From: Candidatus Stahliibacteriota bacterium
GTDB taxonomy: Bacteria > Hydrothermota > Tepidihabitantia > SM23-42
Assembly (NCBI GenBank): GCA_004376785.1
Contig: SOIY01000045.1
Span: forward strand, 1-18,085
Direction: 5' to 3'
DNA length: 18,085 bases
The first letter of the stretch is position 1. Every line of letters begins with the position of its first letter. Shown here one piece after another: positions 6,601-14,157 of the stretch. Position numbers and translations under genes: made by a program. The notes below the pieces were generated by a model that was not told where the DNA came from, made no database searches, and saw only the letters and a program-made list of their open reading frames with translations.

Positions 6601-7107
6601 ATGAAGAACAGATCAAAAAAGACAAGAGGTATATTGTATTTTCTTATAGCCGTTATTTTCGTATATATTATTCTGGCATTTATAAACTTTAATCTATTTT
6701 TATCAAGTTTAAAATTCTTCTGTAATCTCATAATTCAGATTGTACCTATTCTCATTCTTGTATTTATCTTAATGGTTATTGCAAATTATTTTATCACCCC
6801 AAAATTTATTACAAAACACTTTAAAGAACCAGGAATAAAAAAGTGGATTTTTATTATTATTGGCGGTATTCTTTCCACAGGACCAATATTTATGTGGTAT
6901 CCTCTTTTAGCAGAGTTAAAAGAAAAGGGCATAGGTTATGGTTATTTAGCAACCTTTTTATATAACCGGGCAATTAAAATACCCTTATTGCCGATTGCTA
7001 TTTTTTATTTTGGTTTAAAATACATTATTGTTCTGACAATTATAATGATTTTTGTTTCAATTATTCAAGGAATAATAATCAACAGGATTTTACCGCTGGA
7101 ACGCTAA
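6601..7107 (+). CDS. Half-length permease, C-terminal-half type (PF03773-like)
   Basis: A 168-residue membrane protein with a basic N-terminus (MKNRSKKTR) and about five hydrophobic segments. GGILSTGPIFMWYPLLAEL (88-106), followed by GYLATFLYNRAIKIPLLP, parallels the GSISAGSPITSY motif of the preceding gene, as expected if each is one half of an internally duplicated permease. It begins 3 bp after its partner and is surely co-transcribed; the two probably form a heteromeric transporter. No cysteine of the ArsP type is seen in the motif, so arsenic transport is not implied. The substrate is unknown. Confidence 0.65.
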   Translation: MKNRSKKTRGILYFLIAVIFVYIILAFINFNLFLSSLKFFCNLIIQIVPILILVFILMVIANYFITPKFITKHFKEPGIKKWIFIIIGGILSTGPIFMWYPLLAELKEKGIGYGYLATFLYNRAIKIPLLPIAIFYFGLKYIIVLTIIMIFVSIIQGIIINRILPLER

Positions 7108-7139
7108 CGCGGTTTCAGATCCGTCTCCAGGCACAAATC

Positions 7140-7167
7140 TTGATATTATTAAAATTATTATTATAAT
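7140..7167 (+). promoter_or_regulatory. Promoter of exoA, predicted leaderless
   Basis: TTGATA (7140-7145), 16-nt spacer, TATAAT (7162-7167). Transcription starting 7 nt after the -10 box would begin at the A of the ATG at 7174. No ribosome binding site is present. Confidence 0.7.
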
Positions 7168-7173
7168 TTGACG

Positions 7174-7953
7174 ATGACGATGGCAAAAGCAAGAATACTC
7201 TCCTGGAATGTAAATGGCATAAGGGCAGCGTATAAAAAAGGTTTTTTAGACTGGTTTTCGAATGAAAAACCTGATATTTTATGTATTCAGGAAACAAAGG
7301 CGCATGAGGAACAGGTTCCAGATGCAATAAAAGATATTAAGGGTTATCATGCCTTTTTTTCTTCAGCAGAGAAAAAGGGATATAGTGGAGTTGGTCTATT
7401 CACTAAAGAAGAACCAAAAAATATTAGAAAGGGATTTGGCATAAAAAAATTTGATAACGAAGGAAGAATCATTATCGTAGAATATGAGAAATTTCTGTTG
7501 TTCAATATCTATTTTCCCAATGGTAAGGCATCAAAACAAAGATTAAAATACAAAATGGAATTCTATGATGCATTTTTAGATTACGTAAAAAGATTAAGAA
7601 AAAAGAGACAGAAATTAATAATCTGCGGTGACGTTAATACTGCCCATACTGAAATTGATCTGGCGCGACCAAAACAAAATCAAAAGATTTCTGGTTTTCT
7701 GCCTGAAGAAAGGGCATGGATAGACAAATTTCTCGCGCACGGTTTTACTGATACATTCAGGGTTTTTAATAAAGAAGGCGGCAATTATACCTGGTGGGAT
7801 GTAAAGAGTCGTGCAAGGGAAAGGAATGTTGGCTGGAGAATAGATTACTTTTTTATAAGTAATGATTTAAAGAAGAATCTAAAATCAGGGTTTATAATGC
7901 CAGAAACCATGGGTTCTGACCACTGCCCAGTTGGTGTAGAAATCATATTTTAA
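7174..7953 (+). CDS. exoA: Exodeoxyribonuclease III / AP endonuclease (ExoA family)
   Basis: Metal-dependent nuclease that nicks DNA at abasic sites and trims 3' blocks in base excision repair. From the ATG at 7174 the product has 259 residues, the family length. Catalytic motifs are in order: SWNVNGIRA (10-18), QETK with Glu40, FPNGK (114-118), GDVNTAH (152-158, metal and catalytic Asp153/Asn155), GWRIDYF (220-226) and GSDHCPV (247-253). An in-frame TTG at 7168 and a second ATG at 7180 are alternatives. I prefer 7174 because it coincides with the predicted transcription start. It is a single gene with its own promoter, followed by the hairpin at 8013-8052. Confidence 0.95.
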   Translation: MTMAKARILSWNVNGIRAAYKKGFLDWFSNEKPDILCIQETKAHEEQVPDAIKDIKGYHAFFSSAEKKGYSGVGLFTKEEPKNIRKGFGIKKFDNEGRIIIVEYEKFLLFNIYFPNGKASKQRLKYKMEFYDAFLDYVKRLRKKRQKLIICGDVNTAHTEIDLARPKQNQKISGFLPEERAWIDKFLAHGFTDTFRVFNKEGGNYTWWDVKSRARERNVGWRIDYFFISNDLKKNLKSGFIMPETMGSDHCPVGVEIIF

Positions 7954-8012
7954 AATATTTTAAAACACATGTCCATTTTCCTGTTCATAAAGCATTTATT
8001 TCATAAAAATGG

Positions 8013-8052
8013 TCACTCTGTCATTCCGAGAATTACCGGAATGACAGAGTGA
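8013..8052. terminator. Perfect 16-bp inverted repeat between exoA and thpR
   Basis: TCACTCTGTCATTCCG (8013-8028) and its exact complement (8037-8052) flank an 8-nt loop. The core TCATTCCG/CGGAATGA is of a kind common in bacterial intergenic hairpins. It may end exoA transcription, but there is no U-tract. It could also be a dispersed palindromic element. Confidence 0.6.
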
Positions 8053-8066
8053 TAACTTCATAAATC

Positions 8067-8094
8067 TTGACAGACAGCATTTTATAAATACAAT
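8067..8094 (+). promoter_or_regulatory. Promoter of thpR
   Basis: TTGACA (8067-8072), 16-nt spacer, TACAAT (8089-8094). The start is predicted near 8101, leaving a leader of about 13 nt that consists of little more than the AAAGGA ribosome binding site. Confidence 0.75.
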
Positions 8095-8113
8095 TGTGTG
8101 GTAAAGGATAAAT

Positions 8114-8668
8114 ATGAGAACATTTTTAGCTGTTGAGATTCCCGGACATATAAGAAAAAAGATTAATAATTTCATTGAAGAAGAAAAAAGCAAAGAGTTG
8201 CCGATTAAGTGGGTTAAATTTGAAAATTTGCACATTACCCTGAAATTTCTTGCTGAGATTGATGAAAACAAGAAAGAAGAGATAATACCAGTAATAAAAG
8301 AATTGTGTAAAAAATATGTGCGGTTCAATATGAATTTTGTGGGATTGGGATGTTTTCCCGATTCGAGAAATCCACGGGTTTTATGGATAGGTGTAGCACA
8401 GGGGAATGAAATATTATGTAATATTGCGCGTGAATTAGAGGAGAACCTTGTGCAGTTTGGTTTCAAAAAAGAAAAGAGATTCCATGCTCATTTGACAATC
8501 GGCAGGATAAAGAAATTCTGCAAAGTAGATGATATCCTTGCAAAGAACATTGACACTGAAATCTTTTCAGTGGACTCAATTGTTCTTTTCAAATCAAAAC
8601 TAAAACCCGAAGGGCCAATTTACCAAGAACTGGAAAAATTCACCCTCTCATCTTCTGCGACCTCTTAA
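8114..8668 (+). CDS. thpR: RNA 2',3'-cyclic phosphodiesterase (2H family)
   Basis: Member of the bacterial '2'-5' RNA ligase' group of 2H phosphoesterases, which open 2',3'-cyclic phosphates on RNA. The 184-residue product carries both HxT signatures: HITLKF (His40, Thr42) and HLTIGR (His126, Thr128). It begins with the typical RTFLAVEIP strand, and the length is normal. AAAGGA precedes the ATG by 7 nt. It is a single gene with its own promoter. The biological substrate is not evident from context. Confidence 0.93.
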   Translation: MRTFLAVEIPGHIRKKINNFIEEEKSKELPIKWVKFENLHITLKFLAEIDENKKEEIIPVIKELCKKYVRFNMNFVGLGCFPDSRNPRVLWIGVAQGNEILCNIARELEENLVQFGFKKEKRFHAHLTIGRIKKFCKVDDILAKNIDTEIFSVDSIVLFKSKLKPEGPIYQELEKFTLSSSATS

Positions 8669-8741
8669 AAAAATTAGCAGATTTCTCCATTAATACACAG
8701 GCGTATTAAACTACTATAATACATCGCGATTGTGGTATTTA

Positions 8742-8769
8742 TTGACATGCGGGTTTTTTTGATTATTAT
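8742..8769 (+). promoter_or_regulatory. Promoter of the FGE-like/M23 pair
   Basis: TTGACA (8742-8747), 16-nt spacer, TATTAT (8764-8769). The predicted start near 8776 falls on the AAGGTG ribosome binding site of the next gene, giving a leader of about 12 nt. Confidence 0.65.
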
Positions 8770-8787
8770 CAATATAAGGTGAAATCA

Positions 8788-9576
8788 ATGAAGAAGATGT
8801 TTTCAATAATAATAATTATTATATTAACAACACTGAGTTGTGGTGCACCAGAAGACCAGGAACCACAGATCAAAAAAGAAATAACTGATGTGCCGCCTCA
8901 TGACATGGTGTTTATTCCAGGCGGATACTTTACAATGGGCTCTGATACAGATGACGAAAGTCCAAGACATAAGGTGTGGGTTGATCCCTTTTTCATGGAT
9001 AAATTTGAAGTAACCAATCATCAATATAAAGAATTCATCGAGGCAACAGGACACCCTAAACCACCGTTTTTCAATGATTCTGATTTGAACAAATCTGATC
9101 AGCCTGTGGTTGGTGTGAGTTATTACGATGCCGCCTCTTATGCCAAATGGGCGGGCAAGCGCCTACCCACTGAAGCAGAATGGGAGCGTGCTGCACGCGG
9201 TGGTTTGAAAGGCAAATATTTTCCTTGGGGCGACAAACCAGTTGCCAGCCGATGCAACTATGCGCCAAAAGGTAGCAAAGAAGCAGACGGGTATGAATAC
9301 ACAGCTCCAGTAGGAAAATTTCCGTCCAATAACTATGGCTTATACGATATGGCAGGTAATGTTTGGGAATGGTGTCAGGATTTTTACGATGCGGAATACT
9401 ACAAAATAAGTCCAGTAAAAAATCCGTTAGGACCTGATTCTGGCTACACCCGAGTACTGCGCGGTGGTTCATGGTTAAGTATCAACCCGAAGTATTTAAA
9501 ATGCTCATCCCGATTAGAGCTCAAACCCTTTGTTCAAGATCGCTACTATGGTTTCCGCTGTGCAAAAACTCCTTAG
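8788..9576 (+). CDS. FGE/SUMF1-fold lipoprotein lacking the catalytic cysteines
   Basis: Formylglycine-generating-enzyme fold (FGE-sulfatase, PF03781): MVFIPGGYFTMGS, HKVWVDPFFMDKFEVTN, RLPTEAEWERAARGG, NNYGLYDMAGNVWEWCQDFY, LRGGSW and the terminal YYGFRC all appear in order over about 230 residues. The N-terminus (MKKMFSIIIIIILTTLSC) is a signal sequence with a cysteine where a lipobox ends, so an envelope lipoprotein is likely. Active FGE has two cysteines in its GGS-x-x-C-x-x-x-x-C segment. Here the segment reads GGSWLSINPKY, with Ser and Tyr in those places, so sulfatase activation is improbable and a binding or structural role more likely. I chose the ATG at 8788 because AAGGTG lies 6 nt upstream; an in-frame GTG at 8779 is less likely. 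It overlaps the next gene by 29 nt. Confidence 0.85.
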   Translation: MKKMFSIIIIIILTTLSCGAPEDQEPQIKKEITDVPPHDMVFIPGGYFTMGSDTDDESPRHKVWVDPFFMDKFEVTNHQYKEFIEATGHPKPPFFNDSDLNKSDQPVVGVSYYDAASYAKWAGKRLPTEAEWERAARGGLKGKYFPWGDKPVASRCNYAPKGSKEADGYEYTAPVGKFPSNNYGLYDMAGNVWEWCQDFYDAEYYKISPVKNPLGPDSGYTRVLRGGSWLSINPKYLKCSSRLELKPFVQDRYYGFRCAKTP

Positions 9577-10726
9577 CATTGCTGTTTTTGCATCGCTCAT
9601 AGGATTTCATAACAATCAATCAATAGGACGGTTTCTTATTCAACCTCTTGTTGCAGATACTGTTCAGCAAGAGACAAAAACTACTGATGATTCAAAACAA
9701 TCAAAACCAGGTTCCGGCGCAGGATTCATTTCTCTGGAGCGGAGAATGGAACGCGATACCAATGTCATAAAATTTAAACATTACGATCCTCTGGATACGA
9801 TTGAATCTACCAATCTTCAGCATGACCAGCAAAGTCAATCCTTCCAGGAACAAGACTCCGGATTAACGCTCTTGCGGGTCAATAGATTAATTCAAAAGAT
9901 ATCCCTGGATAAGGATACTTATCAGCAGGGCGAAATTGCCAATCTCGATGTCACTGCAGTATTACCTTTGGAAAGTCCTAAAATAAATTTTTTGTATAAA
10001 ACCTATAAACTTTATCCGCAATCTCATAATATCTATAGAACAATATTAGCAGTGCCCATGCAGACTGACCCCGGCAAATATTACATGACACTAAGTTATA
10101 AAGAAGAAGGTAAGCAAAAAACCCTTCAAATGCCATTTACAGTAATTCCTGGTAATTTCTCTGAAGAGGATACTGCTGAGCTTGATATCAGTATTCTCAC
10201 AGAGGAAACTTTTGAAATGTTGAAATACGAAGGAAATTATTTTGCCCGAGCCTATAATACAAATCCGGATTCACTACTATATGATGGCGATTTTATCTGG
10301 CCATGTTCAGGAACCATTACTGGACTTTATGGCACGCCCCGGCGCTACAATGAAGATCTGGGTAAGTGGTCGCACAAAGCAGTGGACATTGCTAATGTGG
10401 TAGGCACTGAGGTTTTCGCGGCTAACCATGGTGTCGTTACGATGGCAAAGAATTTAGATGTGCACGGTAAGAGTATTGTTATTGCCCATGGTCAGGGCAT
10501 TCACACCGTGTATATACATCTGGATTCGATTTGTGTGGAAAAAGGTGATGAAATAAAGAAGGGTCAGTTAATAGGAAAACTGGGGAAAACAGGGTTATGT
10601 ACAGGACCAAATCTTCACTGGCAGGTAATGGTAAACAGGGTTGCTATTAATCCGAGATACTGGCTTGAGGGGAAACCCGAACTTAAAGATAAGCAGTGGG
10701 TGCAATATAAACAGCCCGAAAAATGA
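9548..10726 (+). CDS. Exported M23 peptidase-like protein, altered active site
   Basis: A 392-residue protein with a signal sequence (KLLSIAVFASLIGF), an unassigned middle region with beta-rich stretches (KISLDKDTYQQGEIANLDV, like an Ig-type envelope domain) and a C-terminal LytM/M23 domain (about 255-375). Zinc ligands His276 and Asp280 (HKAVD) are present. So are YIHL with His324 and His357 of the last motif. That motif reads GPNLHW, with Asn355 where GPHLHF/W is usual, so the general-base histidine is missing. The protein may be a non-catalytic murein-binding or regulatory member, or a slow enzyme. I placed the start at ATG 9548, inside the end of the FGE-like gene, which implies coupling. 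A TTG at 9530 is an alternative. Confidence 0.85.
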   Translation: MVSAVQKLLSIAVFASLIGFHNNQSIGRFLIQPLVADTVQQETKTTDDSKQSKPGSGAGFISLERRMERDTNVIKFKHYDPLDTIESTNLQHDQQSQSFQEQDSGLTLLRVNRLIQKISLDKDTYQQGEIANLDVTAVLPLESPKINFLYKTYKLYPQSHNIYRTILAVPMQTDPGKYYMTLSYKEEGKQKTLQMPFTVIPGNFSEEDTAELDISILTEETFEMLKYEGNYFARAYNTNPDSLLYDGDFIWPCSGTITGLYGTPRRYNEDLGKWSHKAVDIANVVGTEVFAANHGVVTMAKNLDVHGKSIVIAHGQGIHTVYIHLDSICVEKGDEIKKGQLIGKLGKTGLCTGPNLHWQVMVNRVAINPRYWLEGKPELKDKQWVQYKQPEK

Positions 10727-10844
10727 GCTGTCTTTGATAATGCCACTCAACTGATTTGGTTGTCAAATAAAAAGAAACTTTTAGTGGTTTAATCAATCTG
10801 GGTCTTGAATGGGGTCGTACCTTTCCTATATCTTGCTGATTAGG

Positions 10845-11336
10845 TCAGTCTATAACTCCAAATCTTCCTCCAACTGATATACGGAATGATACATCAGTTT
10901 CACCATTGCCTGAAATAATGACTGCTGGTTCAGCAAAAAGAGTCGTTCGTTGATTTAATGGGTAATTTAAACCCAACCCGCCTTGAATTGAATAATGTGT
11001 CTTTGGGTCATCTCCAGTTTCGCGAGTCTTTAAACCAATACCTGAATGTACATACAATTGTAAACCTTTCATAGGGAGATATATGAATGCATCAAGTGAT
11101 CCTTCGCGATTAAAATGAAATGTCGTGGGATCAAAACGGATTTCAGTAAGATTAAACCTAAAGCCGACACTGCGTAGTGGGTTGACTACAACTTCAACAC
11201 CGATGCCAAATTGGACATCTTCATTTATATAGAGACTTGCCTTTGGTCCTATTTCAATCAATGCCCTTTTAAAAATCTTGGCATCCACAGATGAAATAAT
11301 AAACAGCATCGCCATTATTATGAAGACTTTTTTCAT
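10845..11336 (-). CDS. Small exported outer-membrane beta-barrel-like protein
   Basis: A 163-residue protein with a signal peptide (MKKVFIIMAMLFIISSVDA, probable cleavage after Ala) followed by alternating short strands rich in Gly and aromatics (LYINEDVQFGIGVEV, GLQLYVHSGIGL, YSIQGGLGLNYPL, FRISVGGRFGV). That is the look of an 8-stranded OmpA/OmpW-like barrel or similar. No specific family is recognised. Two adjacent ATG codons exist; I prefer 11336 because GGAGG then sits 5 nt upstream (2 nt for 11339). A small reading frame ends on this start. The 118-bp space to the convergent M23 gene holds no strong terminator. Confidence 0.7.
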   Translation of the reverse strand: MKKVFIIMAMLFIISSVDAKIFKRALIEIGPKASLYINEDVQFGIGVEVVVNPLRSVGFRFNLTEIRFDPTTFHFNREGSLDAFIYLPMKGLQLYVHSGIGLKTRETGDDPKTHYSIQGGLGLNYPLNQRTTLFAEPAVIISGNGETDVSFRISVGGRFGVID

Positions 11337-11410
11337 CATTTCCTCCTTTTTATTGTATAGTTGATTATAATAAATGAAATATTTTTTATCGTATTCCTTT
11401 CAATTTCCAT
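11336..11410 (-). CDS. Possible 24-residue leader ORF carried in by the repeat
   Basis: Reading from the ATG at 11410 (MEIERNTIKN...KRRK), preceded by AGAGGAG 2-4 nt upstream. The frame runs without interruption to a TGA at 11338-11336 that overlaps the ATGs of the outer-membrane gene as ATGATG. The promoter TTGACA/TAGAAT lies just upstream. Its start region is homologous to the start of the SnoaL-like gene (16039-16060), so it may be a remnant and not a selected peptide. The overlap could still couple translation. Confidence 0.3.
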   Translation of the reverse strand: MEIERNTIKNISFIIINYTIKRRK

Positions 11411-11778
11411 AACTCCTCTGAATAAATTCTATATAAATATTAATGTTTGTCAATTGATTTTTGAGAGCGATGAATACTTTTTCAGAGCTCTCTACCAAAA
11501 TACTTGACAGGATTGAGGTTGTATAACTACACAGGGACGAAACGAAAAAGTACGGTGTTCTACATAGTTTTAACGCAGGGGAGATGACCCTATTTTGGTT
11601 CAAATACCTAAAAAAACTAAACCCCGTTAGAGATAAATAGCAAAACCTTATGTTCTACACGTATGTTCTTCAGATTTAATTTTCTAACGGAGTTAAAACG
11701 TTTCCTATCTCTAACGTGGAACCAAACTAAAGAAACTAGATGAACCAGATCAACCAAAATTGATTTGACCCCATTTCC
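11402..11778 (-). repeat. Dispersed promoter-carrying repeat, copy 1
   Basis: From 11402 to about 11612 this segment matches 16039-16249 closely. About 130 bp in the middle (from TTTGTCAATTGATTTTTG to GCAGGGGAGATGACCC) show only scattered differences. After an extra block of about 105 bp (11614-11720, containing an inverted repeat), homology resumes with AACTAAAGAAAC and ends at GATTTGACCCCATTTC (11762-11777). On the minus strand it brings a promoter, a ribosome binding site and an ATG to the front of the outer-membrane gene. It fills the 460-bp gap, and I see no other gene here. Confidence 0.85.
11426..11453 (-). promoter_or_regulatory. Repeat-borne promoter, copy 1
   Basis: Minus strand: TTGACA (11453-11448), 16-nt spacer, TAGAAT (11431-11426). 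The predicted start near 11419 leaves about 9 nt before the leader ATG at 11410, and those bases include GAGGAG. It would drive the leader ORF and the outer-membrane gene. Confidence 0.65.
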
Positions 11779-11798
11779 TCCCCGCACAAAGTGAGTGC

Positions 11799-14102
11799 CT
11801 ATCTGGAAGAAATCATCTTTCTTAATATGGGGATCGAAGCGATAAGTATAATAAAGGTGCTCAGTTTGAACATAAACACTACAGCACAGGTTTCTAAAAG
11901 ACCGAGAATCGGTAAAAGAACAACACCACCAAGAACTCCACCAAGCCATCCACCAACCAGATCGGTTCCATATAGCAGACCGGCAGTGCTGCTAAGTTCT
12001 GGTTTGCCTTTTATAGACAAATATATCTTATTTGCCAGAGGAAATTCAAGCCCAATCAAGAGTCCAGAAACAAATGAAAGGAGAAGAAATAAAATAGGTC
12101 TGCTTAAACAAAAATCAGTATTAAGAAAAATTAAAGGCAGGACAATGGAAAAGACAATTATGCATATTTCTATTCCTGAGAAGAGAGTAAAATATTTTTT
12201 TATGTGTTCTAAAAGAGAAGTTACAATTAGGCAACCTATGGCAATTCCTACCATAAGTGCTGAGACTATTATGCCAATCCAGTAAAATACATAGCCATAA
12301 AGTGTTTGAAAGGCAAAGATTAGGACAAGATCAAATAGCATTCCAGCAAAACCAGTGGTTAATATACATAGAGGAATGGCAGCCTTAGATATGCTCTTAA
12401 CCTTAATCTGAATAAATAAAAACAAGAGTGTAAATACTATTAGCAAAATAAGAAAAGTTCGCAGATTTATCCTTTCAAAATATCTAAATAGTCCTCTGAG
12501 CTGAGGCGAGAAAAGCGCATTCCAATAGGCAAGGCTGTAAAACACACCAAGAGGGTGGAAATCTTTATTTATTCTGTTAGTCCCGTGTTCGAGTGATTCC
12601 AAAAACCAATTACTCCATCGTGAGTGTAATTTGTATTCAATATGGGCTGGCGTAAGCAGTCTTACTTGTAAATCCCTTTTGTTTAATCGCTGGATGAGTT
12701 CTTTGTGGTTGATTAAAGAAATATCTTCAGATTGAGAAGCAAGATATAGGTTTGCACCATCGCCAGGGATTATCTTTATATATGAAAAGACATCTTTAAG
12801 TGTATTGAGTATACATAAATTAAGGTTCTTCAATTCTTCACCTAAATAAGTTAAAGAACCAGGCAGGTTAAAAACCAATATACCTTCTTGTTTTAGTCTG
12901 CTTTTAGCGAGTAAAAAGAATTCTTTGGTAAAGAGTCGGTTCACCTGCAAATCCTGGGGATCGGATAAACCAATCAGGATTATATCATATTTATTAGAGG
13001 TCTTTTTAATAAAATACCTACCATCCAAATAAAGGATATTTAACTTAGGGGAGGTGAGTTCAGTATTGGTCAATGGTGTAGAATATCTTTTTACCACCTC
13101 CAATATTAATGGGTCAAGTTCAACATAGTCTATCCTCTCTACAGGATGTTTTAAGACCTCATTTATTATGCCACCTGCACCGCCACTGATAATAAGTATC
13201 TCCTTTGGTGCGGCATGAAAAAGCATGGTTAAATGTACAAACTCCTCCATAAATGCTATATCCGGAGTTGGTGTTGTTATTATAGGAATGCCATCAGAAA
13301 AAATAGTATATTGTTCTTGTCTTTTTGTAACCACGACATTACCATAGATAGAATTCTGATAATGAACAACATTCTGTCCTTGCCACTGTTTTGCTATTGA
13401 AAGTCTTTGAATATTATCTGCGCCATTTGTCGATAGTATGAGGCAAAATAAGAGTATAAGTACTACAGATATAAATCCTAAAATTTTGGTCAATTTTTGT
13501 GCATTACGCCAAAATTGACCTAATAGAATAGGACACATAATGAGATTTAATATTGCTATTCCTAAGGCGATTTTCATGGAATGGAAATAGGGGATGAGGA
13601 GATAGGTAAAAAAGATACCACCTATAAGCGTGCCGATCGTCTCGTAAATATAGACTTTGCCGATTGATGTAGCACCTTGAGAACCCCTATTCAAGTAATC
13701 ATATATTGAACAGCCAAAAGTGAACAATGCTCCATGTGTAATGCTTACAAGAACAAGGATAAAAAATGATGAAAAGAGCATTGGTAATATACCCAATGCT
13801 TCACCAGACGTGACACCTATAATCCCCTTTAAAGTTCTACTTAAATATATTGCTACAGGAAAGCAAATAGAAAAGAGTAATTGAACTCCAACAAACATCT
13901 CAATCTTGTGCTTTTTATGCTCAATTCTTTTTCCCAAAAAGAATGCACCCAATGCCTCCAGGATAAGCCAATTTGCGAGAATTATTCCTATTGACAATTC
14001 ATTGCCATGAAAGGTTATTAATAATTCCCTTAAGAGCAAAACTTGCGCAACAATACCACTGAAGCCCATTGTAAGTATTGCAAATATAGTGCGTGTTTTC
14101 AT
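11799..14102 (-). CDS. Membrane-embedded spermidine-synthase-like protein
   Basis: A 767-residue protein with three parts. Residues 1-225 hold about six to seven membrane helices (FSGIVAQVLLLRELLITFHG, typical of the fused permease/spermidine synthase group). Residues 235-500 form a soluble spermidine-synthase-type Rossmann domain, and 535-767 hold more helices. The nucleotide-type loop ISGGAGG (305-311), acidic YVELDP (326-331) and DGR (360-362) are clear. In true SpeE the catalytic segment is D-S-[ST]-D-P; here it reads GLSDP (378-382), so the first Asp is lost and polyamine synthesis is doubtful. It starts 55 bp after the radical SAM gene on the same strand, so the two are probably co-transcribed. 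Its real substrate is unknown. Confidence 0.85.
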   Translation of the reverse strand: MKTRTIFAILTMGFSGIVAQVLLLRELLITFHGNELSIGIILANWLILEALGAFFLGKRIEHKKHKIEMFVGVQLLFSICFPVAIYLSRTLKGIIGVTSGEALGILPMLFSSFFILVLVSITHGALFTFGCSIYDYLNRGSQGATSIGKVYIYETIGTLIGGIFFTYLLIPYFHSMKIALGIAILNLIMCPILLGQFWRNAQKLTKILGFISVVLILLFCLILSTNGADNIQRLSIAKQWQGQNVVHYQNSIYGNVVVTKRQEQYTIFSDGIPIITTPTPDIAFMEEFVHLTMLFHAAPKEILIISGGAGGIINEVLKHPVERIDYVELDPLILEVVKRYSTPLTNTELTSPKLNILYLDGRYFIKKTSNKYDIILIGLSDPQDLQVNRLFTKEFFLLAKSRLKQEGILVFNLPGSLTYLGEELKNLNLCILNTLKDVFSYIKIIPGDGANLYLASQSEDISLINHKELIQRLNKRDLQVRLLTPAHIEYKLHSRWSNWFLESLEHGTNRINKDFHPLGVFYSLAYWNALFSPQLRGLFRYFERINLRTFLILLIVFTLLFLFIQIKVKSISKAAIPLCILTTGFAGMLFDLVLIFAFQTLYGYVFYWIGIIVSALMVGIAIGCLIVTSLLEHIKKYFTLFSGIEICIIVFSIVLPLIFLNTDFCLSRPILFLLLSFVSGLLIGLEFPLANKIYLSIKGKPELSSTAGLLYGTDLVGGWLGGVLGGVVLLPILGLLETCAVVFMFKLSTFIILIASIPILRKMISSR

Positions 14103-14157
14103 AAACCTGTATTCAAGCTAAGCTTTGCATTAGCTCAGCTAAATCCAAATGCAATAA

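Noticed and set aside
8788..9576. Active formylglycine-generating enzyme for sulfatases
   Set aside because: Both catalytic cysteines are missing and no sulfatase is nearby.
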